NCBI GenBank assembly: GCA_038145075.1
Contig: JAYQOY010000050.1
Location: forward strand, 1-12,728
DNA from: TMED14 sp038145075
Lineage (GTDB): Bacteria; Bacteroidota; Bacteroidia; Flavobacteriales; Schleiferiaceae
Length of the DNA: 12,728 nt
Direction of reading: 5' to 3'
Shown here one piece after another: positions 1 to 6,374 of the stretch (its first letter is position 1; each line of letters starts with the position of its first letter). The position numbers and the translations under genes are program-made. The notes under the pieces are model-generated. The model searched no databases, had not been told where the DNA came from, and worked only from the letters and a program-made list of their open reading frames with translations.

Positions 1-96
1 GGGCTAGAGCTTGGCAAAACAACGGAAAGTCCCGGCGCGCGGCGAAGGTCCACCACAGAGTTTAAGGGTAAAAGAGATTAAGCGTTTAAGTAAAAA
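1..96. other. Non-coding stretch downstream of the E1 gene
   Basis: No convincing gene is visible here. Bases 3-9 read gctagag, the same heptad that is iterated in the CTAG-rich repeats at 97-135 and 3054-3138, so another repeat copy may begin at the window edge. A G+C-rich stretch around 31-48 is followed by an A-rich one. Beyond that I see nothing to annotate. Confidence 0.4.
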
Positions 97-114
97 GGCT
101 ACAGTGCGAAGCAC
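92..114 (-). terminator. Weak terminator-like hairpin after the six-gene array
   Basis: On the minus strand, the 4-bp gtgc/gcac hairpin of the repeat (104-107 with 111-114) is followed after seven bases by five T residues (92-96). If bulges are allowed the stem extends by a few pairs. It sits about 28 bases past the E1 stop codon, where the array should end. The stem is short and the T run modest, so this is a tentative call. Confidence 0.25.
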
Positions 115-135
115 GTGCTCTCTAGCTCTCTAGCC
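97..135 (-). repeat. CTAG-rich hairpin repeat, copy C (intergenic, after the E1 stop)
   Basis: Read on the minus strand from 135 to 97, this matches the copy at 3096-3133 on the plus strand without gaps, at about 33 of 38 positions by eye. It holds ggctagaga, then gctagagagcac, then a small hairpin: stem gtgc (111-114 complement 104-107), loop ttc. The copies inside the DUF3078 gene have gcgc/gcgc at this stem. The second stem base and its partner both changed (C-G to T-A), which keeps pairing and suggests the folded form matters. Further ctag units continue up to the E1 stop codon at 142-144, and that TAG is itself part of a CTAG. The family is not one I recognise; it could be a REP-like or MITE-like dispersed element. 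Confidence 0.65.
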
Positions 136-141
136 TCCTAG

Positions 142-2196
142 CTAGTACCCCAACACCTCTTCCATCGCTGCGCGGACTTTGTCGGCGTTCGGGAGGAGTG
201 TGGCTTCCAATGTTTTGTTGAGTGGGATGGCTGGCGTGTCCTCGGAGCCAAAGACGCGGACGGGGGCGTCGAGGGAACGGAAACATTCGGACTGAATTTT
301 ACCGGCCACCGCCTGTGCAAACGTGTTGGTGGAGGGCTCTTCCGTGAGGACGAGGGCACGGTGGTGCGCTTGGACGCGCTCCATCACGAGGGATTCGTCC
401 CAGGGAAGAAGGGTGCGGAGGTCGATAATTTCGACGCGGTCCGCAAAGGGTTTTGCGGCTTCGACAGCCCAGTAGACCCCGCGACCGTAGGTGATGACGC
501 AGAGGGTAGACGTTTCGAAGGAGGGCTCCGCGGCTTGTGCGATGCGGGCTTTGCCGAAGGGAATGATGTAGTCGGCGTCAGGCTCGATGGTTTTGGCGGC
601 TTCGGTGCCGGGGATTTTGGACCAATAGAGGCCCTTGTGTTCGAGCATGACCACGGGATTCGGATCGGCAAAAGCGGCCTTCATCAAACCTTTCAAATCG
701 GCGCCCGTGGAAGGGTAGGCCACCTTGATGCCCCGAATGTTGGTCAACACCGACTCCACGCTCGAGCTATGGTAGGGGCCTCCGGAGCCATACGCGCCAA
801 TAGGAACACGAATCACCGCGCTCGCGGGCCATTTGCCGTTGGTGAGGTAAAACGAGCGTGAGAGCTCTGTAAACAGCTGATTAAGACCGGGCCAGATGTA
901 GTCCGCAAACTGCACTTCCACGAAAGGCTTCAAGCCCACGGCGGACATGCCTACGGTGCTGCCGATGATAAAGGCCTCTTGGATGGGGGTGTTGAAGACG
1001 CGGTCATCGCCAAACTGCTGGGCTAGCGTGGCAGCTTCCCGGAACACACCGCCCAAACGACGGCCTACGTCCTGGCCGTAGAGCAAGGCTTCGGGATGGT
1101 CCGCAAGAATTTCGCGGATGGCAAACAGGGCGCTGTCCACCATGACGGTTTTTTCGCGGTCCTTGGGCGCGCGCTCGCCCCTCTCTTCCGTGATGGGGGT
1201 TTCGGCGTAGCGGTAGGTGAAGAGGTCTTCGGGTCGGGGGTCTTCGGCGGCGAGGGCGCGCTCAAAATCTGCTTGGACTTTGGCTTCTGCCTCGGCCGCA
1301 AGGGCGTCCAGATCGGCGGCCTTTACGCCTTGTTCGAGGAGGAAGGCGTGGAGTTTGGGGAAGGGGTCGCGCGTCGCGTGCTCTTCCAGGTCGTCGCGGT
1401 ACCATTCCATGCGAACGCCCGAAGTGTGGTGGTTCAGCAGGGGCACTTTGGCGTGTACGAGGTAGGGCTGGCGCTTGGTGCGCATGTTTTTCAGCACTTC
1501 GCGCATGGCGTGGTAGCAGGCGTTGAAGTCGCTGCCGTCCACTTGCACGACGTTCAGGCCTTTGAAGCCCTTGGCGTAGTCGACCGCACTGCCCGAACGC
1601 GTCTCCGCCACAGTGGCCGAAATATCCCAGCCGTTGTCCTGCACGAGCATGAGCAGCGGAAACTGTTTGAGAGCCGCCATCTGGAGCGCCTCGGAGATTT
1701 CCCCTTCGGTCATGGCGGCATCGCCAATCGAGCAAACCACGATGGGTTTTTCGTCGCCCCAGCCTTCGGTGAGGCCCATCTTTTCGCGGTACTGAATGCC
1801 TAGCGCGGCGCCGGCGGCTGGAATGGCTTGCATGCCCGTCGCGGAGGACTGGTGCGGGATTTTGGGCTTGTCGTCGTCGCGCAGGGAGGGGTGGCTGTAG
1901 TACGTTCGGCCCCCTGAAAACGGATCGTCGCGCTTCGCCAACAGCTGGAGCATCAAATCGTAGGGCTGCATGCCGATGCCCAACAGCATGGCATCGTCGC
2001 GGTAGTAGGGATAGAGGTAGTCCACCGCCTTGAGCTGCAGGCTGCACGCGAGCTGAATGGCCTCATGCCCGCGCGAGGTGGCGTGCACATAGGTTTGGGT
2101 GATGTCGCGCTTCGCCTCGTAGAGCTCGGTCATGGCTTTGGAGGTGGCCATGAGTTCGTAGGCCTTCAGCAGCGAGGGGTGGATGTTCTTGCTCAT
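142..2196 (-). CDS. Fused alpha/beta 2-oxoacid dehydrogenase E1 (thiamine diphosphate-dependent)
   Basis: This 684-residue protein joins both E1 subunits of a branched-chain 2-oxoacid or pyruvate-type dehydrogenase, the decarboxylating component that hands an acyl group to a lipoyl E2. The alpha half (about 1-330) has the ThDP/Mg motif starting GDAAMTEGE at 158 and ending QDNGW near 186-190; the first Asn of the usual NN is Asp. The beta half (about 345-684) has GQDVG (374-378), TPIQEAFIIG (403-412), GSGGPYHSS with His476, and RTLLPWD (594-600). Single-chain alpha-beta fusions of this type are common in Bacteroidota. The start ATG overlaps the stop of the DUF3078 gene as ATGA, which supports MSKN as the start. 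No E2 or E3 gene is in the window. Branched-chain versus pyruvate specificity cannot be settled by reading; branched-chain is favoured by resemblance. Confidence 0.93.
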   Translation of the reverse strand: MSKNIHPSLLKAYELMATSKAMTELYEAKRDITQTYVHATSRGHEAIQLACSLQLKAVDYLYPYYRDDAMLLGIGMQPYDLMLQLLAKRDDPFSGGRTYYSHPSLRDDDKPKIPHQSSATGMQAIPAAGAALGIQYREKMGLTEGWGDEKPIVVCSIGDAAMTEGEISEALQMAALKQFPLLMLVQDNGWDISATVAETRSGSAVDYAKGFKGLNVVQVDGSDFNACYHAMREVLKNMRTKRQPYLVHAKVPLLNHHTSGVRMEWYRDDLEEHATRDPFPKLHAFLLEQGVKAADLDALAAEAEAKVQADFERALAAEDPRPEDLFTYRYAETPITEERGERAPKDREKTVMVDSALFAIREILADHPEALLYGQDVGRRLGGVFREAATLAQQFGDDRVFNTPIQEAFIIGSTVGMSAVGLKPFVEVQFADYIWPGLNQLFTELSRSFYLTNGKWPASAVIRVPIGAYGSGGPYHSSSVESVLTNIRGIKVAYPSTGADLKGLMKAAFADPNPVVMLEHKGLYWSKIPGTEAAKTIEPDADYIIPFGKARIAQAAEPSFETSTLCVITYGRGVYWAVEAAKPFADRVEIIDLRTLLPWDESLVMERVQAHHRALVLTEEPSTNTFAQAVAGKIQSECFRSLDAPVRVFGSEDTPAIPLNKTLEATLLPNADKVRAAMEEVLGY

Positions 2197-3209
2197 TTGA
2201 TGGCGCCGAAGTTATAGGTCAAACCCACCCCGGACAATTGTTTTAGCTGAATGCCGGGGGCATCCAGCTTTCCGTCTCCGTTGCTGTCCCGAACGATGAT
2301 GTCGCGGTCGTAAATGCCTTGCGTTCGGAGCGTGATACTCAAATAATTCGTCGCCTTGTAGACCAGCAGCAGGTCGCTGTCCACGTCGATGGCAAAGGGC
2401 TGCGCCAGGTAGTTTCCGAAGAGGTTGGTCCGAAAATCGACCGAAATTTTATTCGGCAAATTGCGCTTCAAGCGGAAATTCAGGTAGGCGCCGAGCTCTT
2501 GGCGAAACGTTTGGCCCGGCTGCAAGCCAAAGACGCCTTGTTCCTGCAAACGTTCGTCCCGCACAAAGGTATGCTTGGCGGTCAACGGCGAAAAGTAGAG
2601 GTCCACAAAGTCGTTCTTATGCGTCAAGCCCAAACCTGCAATCGTATACGCGGGCGCCAGAAAGCGGGACACATAGGCAGTATCTGGATCGCCCGGCTTA
2701 GCGTAGCCCTTGTACCACTGCGTTTTAAAACTGCCAAAGCCCGAAAGCTTCCACAGGGGCTGCCCCGACAAAATGTGGTCCAAGCGCAAGTTGTACTCCA
2801 ACTTATCGTCGATCTTGCGCACGATGCCCTCCTGAAAGTTCAAGCTGTACGCCGCGTCGAGCAATTGGTTCGCGGACCATGTTTCGGAGGTGTATTCCGC
2901 CGATTGGCGAAGGAGGAAGCCCGTCGTCAGGGAGTTTTGACCGCCCGCATTCCAGTTGCGTAAAATCGTTTGGTTGAAGGTCGCCCCATAGAGTCCCGAC
3001 AAGGTCCAGGGGCCCAAGTGCACTGCCTCGGTTGGGAGCTTGGGGAATAGGGAGCTAGAGAGCTCGCGCTGCGCGCTTTGGCTAGAGGGCTGGGGGGCTA
3101 GAGTGCTAGAGAGCACGCGCTGCGCGCTGTGGCTAGAAGGTTCGGGCGTGCCGGCCTGGAGCGATGCGGTCATCGCCCAGAGCACCAGGAAAAACGCCTT
3201 CTTCCCCAT
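2193..3209 (-). CDS. DUF3078 family exported protein with an in-frame repeat insertion
   Basis: This is a 338-residue protein starting MGKKAFFLVLW, with a signal peptide (cleavage probably near residue 19). Residues 25-58 are two 17-residue units beginning SSHSAQR and SSQSAQR, encoded by the CTAG-rich repeats. The rest is the DUF3078 region: a beta-rich body with NWNAGGQNS (about 86-94), repeated aromatic and charged strands, and the end GLTYNFGAIK. DUF3078 proteins are typical of Bacteroidota; the alternating strands suggest an outer-membrane barrel-like protein, but function is unknown. A longer reading frame upstream is open (44 more codons to 3341), but it would run deep into the crotonase gene and lacks a signal peptide, so I reject it. 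The start lies 2 bases after the crotonase stop, and the stop overlaps the E1 start. Confidence 0.85.
   Translation of the reverse strand: MGKKAFFLVLWAMTASLQAGTPEPSSHSAQRVLSSTLAPQPSSQSAQRELSSSLFPKLPTEAVHLGPWTLSGLYGATFNQTILRNWNAGGQNSLTTGFLLRQSAEYTSETWSANQLLDAAYSLNFQEGIVRKIDDKLEYNLRLDHILSGQPLWKLSGFGSFKTQWYKGYAKPGDPDTAYVSRFLAPAYTIAGLGLTHKNDFVDLYFSPLTAKHTFVRDERLQEQGVFGLQPGQTFRQELGAYLNFRLKRNLPNKISVDFRTNLFGNYLAQPFAIDVDSDLLLVYKATNYLSITLRTQGIYDRDIIVRDSNGDGKLDAPGIQLKQLSGVGLTYNFGAIK
3054..3138 (+). repeat. CTAG-rich hairpin repeats, copies A and B, inside the DUF3078 gene
   Basis: Copy A (3054-3086) and copy B (3105-3137) are 33-base units identical at 31 positions, starting 51 bases apart. Each starts gctagagagc, carries a gcgc-tgc-gcgc hairpin core, and ends ggctaga. 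An extra ggctagagt lies just before copy B (3096-3104). The 51-base period is 17 codons, so the host gene reads through as two 17-residue units. In the gene's frame every CTAG is split as tCT AGc or CTA Gcc, so none yields an in-frame TAG. The same repeat occurs in the opposite orientation at 97-135. The location just after a signal peptide suggests a tolerant linker. Confidence 0.8.
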
Positions 3210-3211
3210 GC

Positions 3212-4000
3212 TTAGCTTTTCTTGGAAAGCGCTTGGTGAATGGCCTGAATGGCGGCTTGGCTTTCGGGGGTGCGCACGAGGGCGCCTGAAATCGCCGCGC
3301 GTTCCGCGAGGAGCTGGTCCCAGTTTTCCGTACCCTCCCAAAGGACTTTCTTCAAGGCCGCTTGGGCGGCGGCACTTTGCTGGGTCAAGGTGCTTGCCAG
3401 GCGCTCAACGCCGGCATCCAAGGCGGCTGCGTCCGGGAAAACCTCGGCGTAGAGACCCTGCTGTTGGGCCCATTCGGCGGATTTGAATTGCGTGGCGTCG
3501 ATCGCCAACTGGCTCATCGCGCTCAAACCCATTTTACGGGCCACGGCGGGACCCACCACAAAGGGGCCAATACCTACGGCGAGCTCGCTGAGCTTCACCG
3601 CGGCGTGTTGCGTGGCGAGGCAGTAGTCTACGGCGCTGGCCAAGCCTACGCCGCCACCTACGGCTTTGCCTTGAACGCGGCCAATGGTCAATTTGGGGCA
3701 GGTGCGCAAGGCGTTGATGACCGACGCAAAGCCGCCAAAAAAGTGCAGGCCTTCTTCTTCCGTCCGAATCGTCGCGAGTTCGTCAAAGCTGGCGCCCCCA
3801 CAGAATACGCGGTCACCTGCACTGCGCAGCACGATGACGCGGCTGTCTGGGTGCGATCCCTCGTCTGTGATCGCCTGCGCCAAAGCGGCTAGGACGCGAC
3901 TGGGCAGCGAGTTGCTCTGCGGATGCTGGAACTCAATGTGGGCAATGCCATTGGCGCGCGTCACCTGAACGCCGCCTTCTAAGGTATAATCGGTACTCAT
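3212..4000 (-). CDS. Enoyl-CoA hydratase/isomerase (crotonase superfamily)
   Basis: This is a 262-residue crotonase fold enzyme acting on acyl-CoA thioesters in the cytosol, of usual family length. Oxyanion-hole segments are FCGGASFDEL (66-75) and GKAVGGGVGLASA (111-123). Of the two catalytic glutamates of classical hydratases (Glu144 and Glu164 in rat mitochondrial enzyme), the first position is Gly119 here, while the second is kept as Glu139 in LSELAVG; the 20-residue spacing matches exactly. Loss of one acid suggests an isomerase or a hydratase with a single acid, so true hydratase activity should not be assumed. The ATG overlaps the stop of the ABM-like gene (ATGA, 3997-4000). Placement two genes after paaZ suggests a role in phenylacetate or other acyl-CoA breakdown (PaaF/PaaG-like step), but a methylglutaconyl-CoA hydratase-like role in leucine breakdown is also possible. 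Confidence 0.88.
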   Translation of the reverse strand: MSTDYTLEGGVQVTRANGIAHIEFQHPQSNSLPSRVLAALAQAITDEGSHPDSRVIVLRSAGDRVFCGGASFDELATIRTEEEGLHFFGGFASVINALRTCPKLTIGRVQGKAVGGGVGLASAVDYCLATQHAAVKLSELAVGIGPFVVGPAVARKMGLSAMSQLAIDATQFKSAEWAQQQGLYAEVFPDAAALDAGVERLASTLTQQSAAAQAALKKVLWEGTENWDQLLAERAAISGALVRTPESQAAIQAIHQALSKKS

Positions 4001-4329
4001 CGTCTAAAATGACTGGTTTCTTCAATGGAGCAGACCACACTTCGGTACGCATGGTACCAATGCGCGCGGCCCTGCATTTTGGCCTCACGGTGTAAGGCGT
4101 CCGTCCGCCACGCGTCAACCGCCGCCTTGTCCTTCCAGTAGGAAATAAAGATGGCGTCTTCGCCGTTTCGCACGAGCTCATATCCCAAGTAGCCTTCCAT
4201 CGCTTCCACGGCCGCCATGGTGCGTTGGTCCATGTCTGCGTAGCCTTCCGGATCGGTAGGACGCTCGGACAAGAACAGCACGGCGTAGTTGCCGGGGGTT
4301 AAAGGAAGACCGTCTTGGATGAAACTCAT
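3997..4329 (-). CDS. Small ABM/dimeric alpha-beta barrel-like protein
   Basis: This 110-residue protein resembles the antibiotic biosynthesis monooxygenase (ABM)-like ferredoxin-fold family. The visible pattern is YAVLFLSERP (15-24), a helix with DMDQRTMAAVEAM, YLGYEL, then IFISYWKDKAAVDAWRTDALHREA and a final WYHAYR strand. The order 'strand, helix, strand with SYW, AVDAW, H' is typical of these small dimeric proteins, some of which oxidise aromatic compounds or degrade haem while many have no known reaction. No signal peptide or membrane segment is seen. It overlaps paaZ (ATGA at 4326-4329) upstream and the crotonase (ATGA at 3997-4000) downstream, so it is likely co-translated with both. 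A helper role with aromatic or CoA intermediates is inference from the neighbours only. Confidence 0.75.
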   Translation of the reverse strand: MSFIQDGLPLTPGNYAVLFLSERPTDPEGYADMDQRTMAAVEAMEGYLGYELVRNGEDAIFISYWKDKAAVDAWRTDALHREAKMQGRAHWYHAYRSVVCSIEETSHFRR

Positions 4330-6374
4330 GCCTGATTGTGCTTTTTGACCATGGTCAGGATAGTCGCCACCGCAACCACTTCGTGGGTATCGTCGGTGAC
4401 CTCCACGTAGTACTTCACAATCCCCTTCGCGATATCCTCAGGGCTTCGTTTTTCCTGGTCGATTTTCTCCTGAACCGTCAATTGAACCCCAATTTCCGTG
4501 CCCGGATAGACGGGTTTGGTAAAGCGACAGGATTCCAAGCCATAGTTCAGCAAAACAGGGCCTTTTGGAGGGTCTACGAAGAGGCCCGCAGCGCGGCTCA
4601 AGATAAAGTAGCCGTGGGCCACCCGTCCGGTGAAGATGGTGCCTTCTAAGCTGTTTTCATCCATGTGCGCGTAGAACTTGTCGCCGCTGAGTTCGGCAAA
4701 GTCCTCAATGTCTTGCATGGTGACCAAATGCTTCGCCGTCGTCACCGTATCGCCAATGCGCAGGTCCTCAAAGTGCTGGCGGAACAAGTGGGGCTCGGCT
4801 TCTGGGCGGTCTGCTCCAGGCGTAAAGCGTCCAGTGACGGCCGTTAAGGTGTTGGGGTGGCCTTGGAGTGCCACGCGCTGCAAGTAATGCATCACCCCGC
4901 GCATACCGCCCATTTCTTCGCCATCGCCCGCACGGCCGGGACCGCCATGGGTTAGCAGGGGCATGGGCGAGCCGTGGCCGGTAGATTCTTTGGCGCTGGA
5001 GGCGTCCAAGAGGTGAATTCGGCCATTGCTGTAGGCAGCCTCCAAGGTGAAGGCGCGCGCCGCATCGCGGTCTGCCGACACAAAGCTGGTGACCAGCGAG
5101 CCACGGCCCAGGGCCACAATGTCTGCCGCTTCTTGCAATGAGCGGTAGGGCATCAACGTGGAAACGGGGCCAAAAGCCTCAATCTGGTGGGCGCTTTGCT
5201 TGCCAAAGGGGTCCTCGTTTCGGAAGAGCACCGGGGCAAAGAAGGCGCCCGCTAAGGGGTCCGTTGCTTTGGCTTCGCCCTGTCCATCCAGGCGACCAAA
5301 GACGATTTCATTCTCAGCGGCAAGCGCTTCCACCGAGGAGCGAACGCGCTCTACCTGCAGCTGGGTGGCTAGCGAGCCCATGCGAACCCCTTCCAGGGAA
5401 GGGTCCCCGTAGGCTGTGGTAGCGAGGCGCCCCGCCAACGCCGCCTGGACCGCGTCCAAGTGATCGGCCGGCACCACGACCCGTCGAACGGCGGTACATT
5501 TTTGGCCCGCTTTAATCGTAATCTCTTTGGCGGCCTCCTTGATGAAGATGTCAAATTCGGGCGTGCCCGGAGCGGCATCCTCGCCGAGCACCATGGCGTT
5601 CAGGGAATCCGCTTCCAAGTTGAAGGCGACGCCGCGCTCCAAGAAATGCGGCTGGGACTTGAGGCGCATGCCCGTGGCTGCGGAACCCGTGAAGGTGACG
5701 GTGTCACCCCGCTCAACAGCATCCAAGATGCCGTGGCCCTTGCCGCTGACCAGCTGGAGGGCGCCTTCGGGCAGAATGCCGCTTGCCACGATGTCCTTGA
5801 CGACGACTTCGGTGAGGAAGGAGGTGAATTCGGACGGTTTGACCACCGCCGGAACCCCTGCCAAAAGGTTGACCGCGATCTTCTCCAGCATGCCCCAAAC
5901 GGGGAAGTTGAAAGCGTTAATGTGCACGGCCACGCCACGCTTGGGCACCATAATGTGCTGCCCCAGGAAGGTGCCGTTCTTTGAAAGTTTCACCGGCGCC
6001 CCATCGATGTGGAAGGGCTGATCCGCAAACTCCCGGCGCAGGGAGGCGTTGGTGAAGAGGTTGCCGATGCCTCCCTCAATGTCTATCCAGCTGTCCACGC
6101 GGGTGGCCCCGGTCGCTGCGGAAACGGCATAGTAGGCCTCCTTGCGCTCTTGCAGGTAGAGTGCGAGCGCTTTGAGCATCAGACCGCGCTGCGGGAAGGT
6201 CATGGCGCGCAGGGCGCTGCCCCCCTTTTCGCGGCCGTAGGCCAGGATGTCCGCGTAATTCAGGCCTTCACTGGACACATGGCCCAAGGAAGCGCCCGTG
6301 ATGGCGTGCTTGGCTTCGTATTCGGAGGCCCCGCCGTTAACCCACAGGCCTAAGACGTAGTTCTGAATGTTCAT
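4326..6374 (-). CDS. paaZ: PaaZ: oxepin-CoA hydrolase / 3-oxo-5,6-dehydrosuberyl-CoA semialdehyde dehydrogenase
   Basis: This is a 682-residue bifunctional enzyme of aerobic phenylacetate breakdown (E. coli PaaZ is 681). The N-terminal aldehyde dehydrogenase domain (about 1-510) has Glu254 in FNLEAD and catalytic Cys293 in GQKCTAVRR, two residues off the E. coli Glu256 and Cys295. The C-terminal MaoC/hot-dog hydratase domain (about 525-682) has Asp565 and His570 in SGDKFYAHMD and the GRVAHGYF segment. Together they open the oxepin-CoA ring and oxidise the reactive aldehyde before it escapes. The start MNIQNY overlaps the peptidase stop as ATGA (6371-6374); an in-frame ATG 11 codons upstream lies within the peptidase gene and is less likely. 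The paaABCDE epoxidase genes are not in the window, so the rest of the pathway must be elsewhere if it exists. Confidence 0.95.
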   Translation of the reverse strand: MNIQNYVLGLWVNGGASEYEAKHAITGASLGHVSSEGLNYADILAYGREKGGSALRAMTFPQRGLMLKALALYLQERKEAYYAVSAATGATRVDSWIDIEGGIGNLFTNASLRREFADQPFHIDGAPVKLSKNGTFLGQHIMVPKRGVAVHINAFNFPVWGMLEKIAVNLLAGVPAVVKPSEFTSFLTEVVVKDIVASGILPEGALQLVSGKGHGILDAVERGDTVTFTGSAATGMRLKSQPHFLERGVAFNLEADSLNAMVLGEDAAPGTPEFDIFIKEAAKEITIKAGQKCTAVRRVVVPADHLDAVQAALAGRLATTAYGDPSLEGVRMGSLATQLQVERVRSSVEALAAENEIVFGRLDGQGEAKATDPLAGAFFAPVLFRNEDPFGKQSAHQIEAFGPVSTLMPYRSLQEAADIVALGRGSLVTSFVSADRDAARAFTLEAAYSNGRIHLLDASSAKESTGHGSPMPLLTHGGPGRAGDGEEMGGMRGVMHYLQRVALQGHPNTLTAVTGRFTPGADRPEAEPHLFRQHFEDLRIGDTVTTAKHLVTMQDIEDFAELSGDKFYAHMDENSLEGTIFTGRVAHGYFILSRAAGLFVDPPKGPVLLNYGLESCRFTKPVYPGTEIGVQLTVQEKIDQEKRSPEDIAKGIVKYYVEVTDDTHEVVAVATILTMVKKHNQA

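Noticed and set aside
1096..1803. Plus-strand open frame of 235 codons opposite the E1 gene
   Set aside because: It mirrors the E1 codons and shows no recognisable motif; the E1 frame is strongly supported.
3210..3341. Longer start for the DUF3078 gene
   Set aside because: The extra 44 codons overlap the crotonase C-terminus and remove the signal peptide from the N-terminus; MGKKAFF at 3209 fits better.
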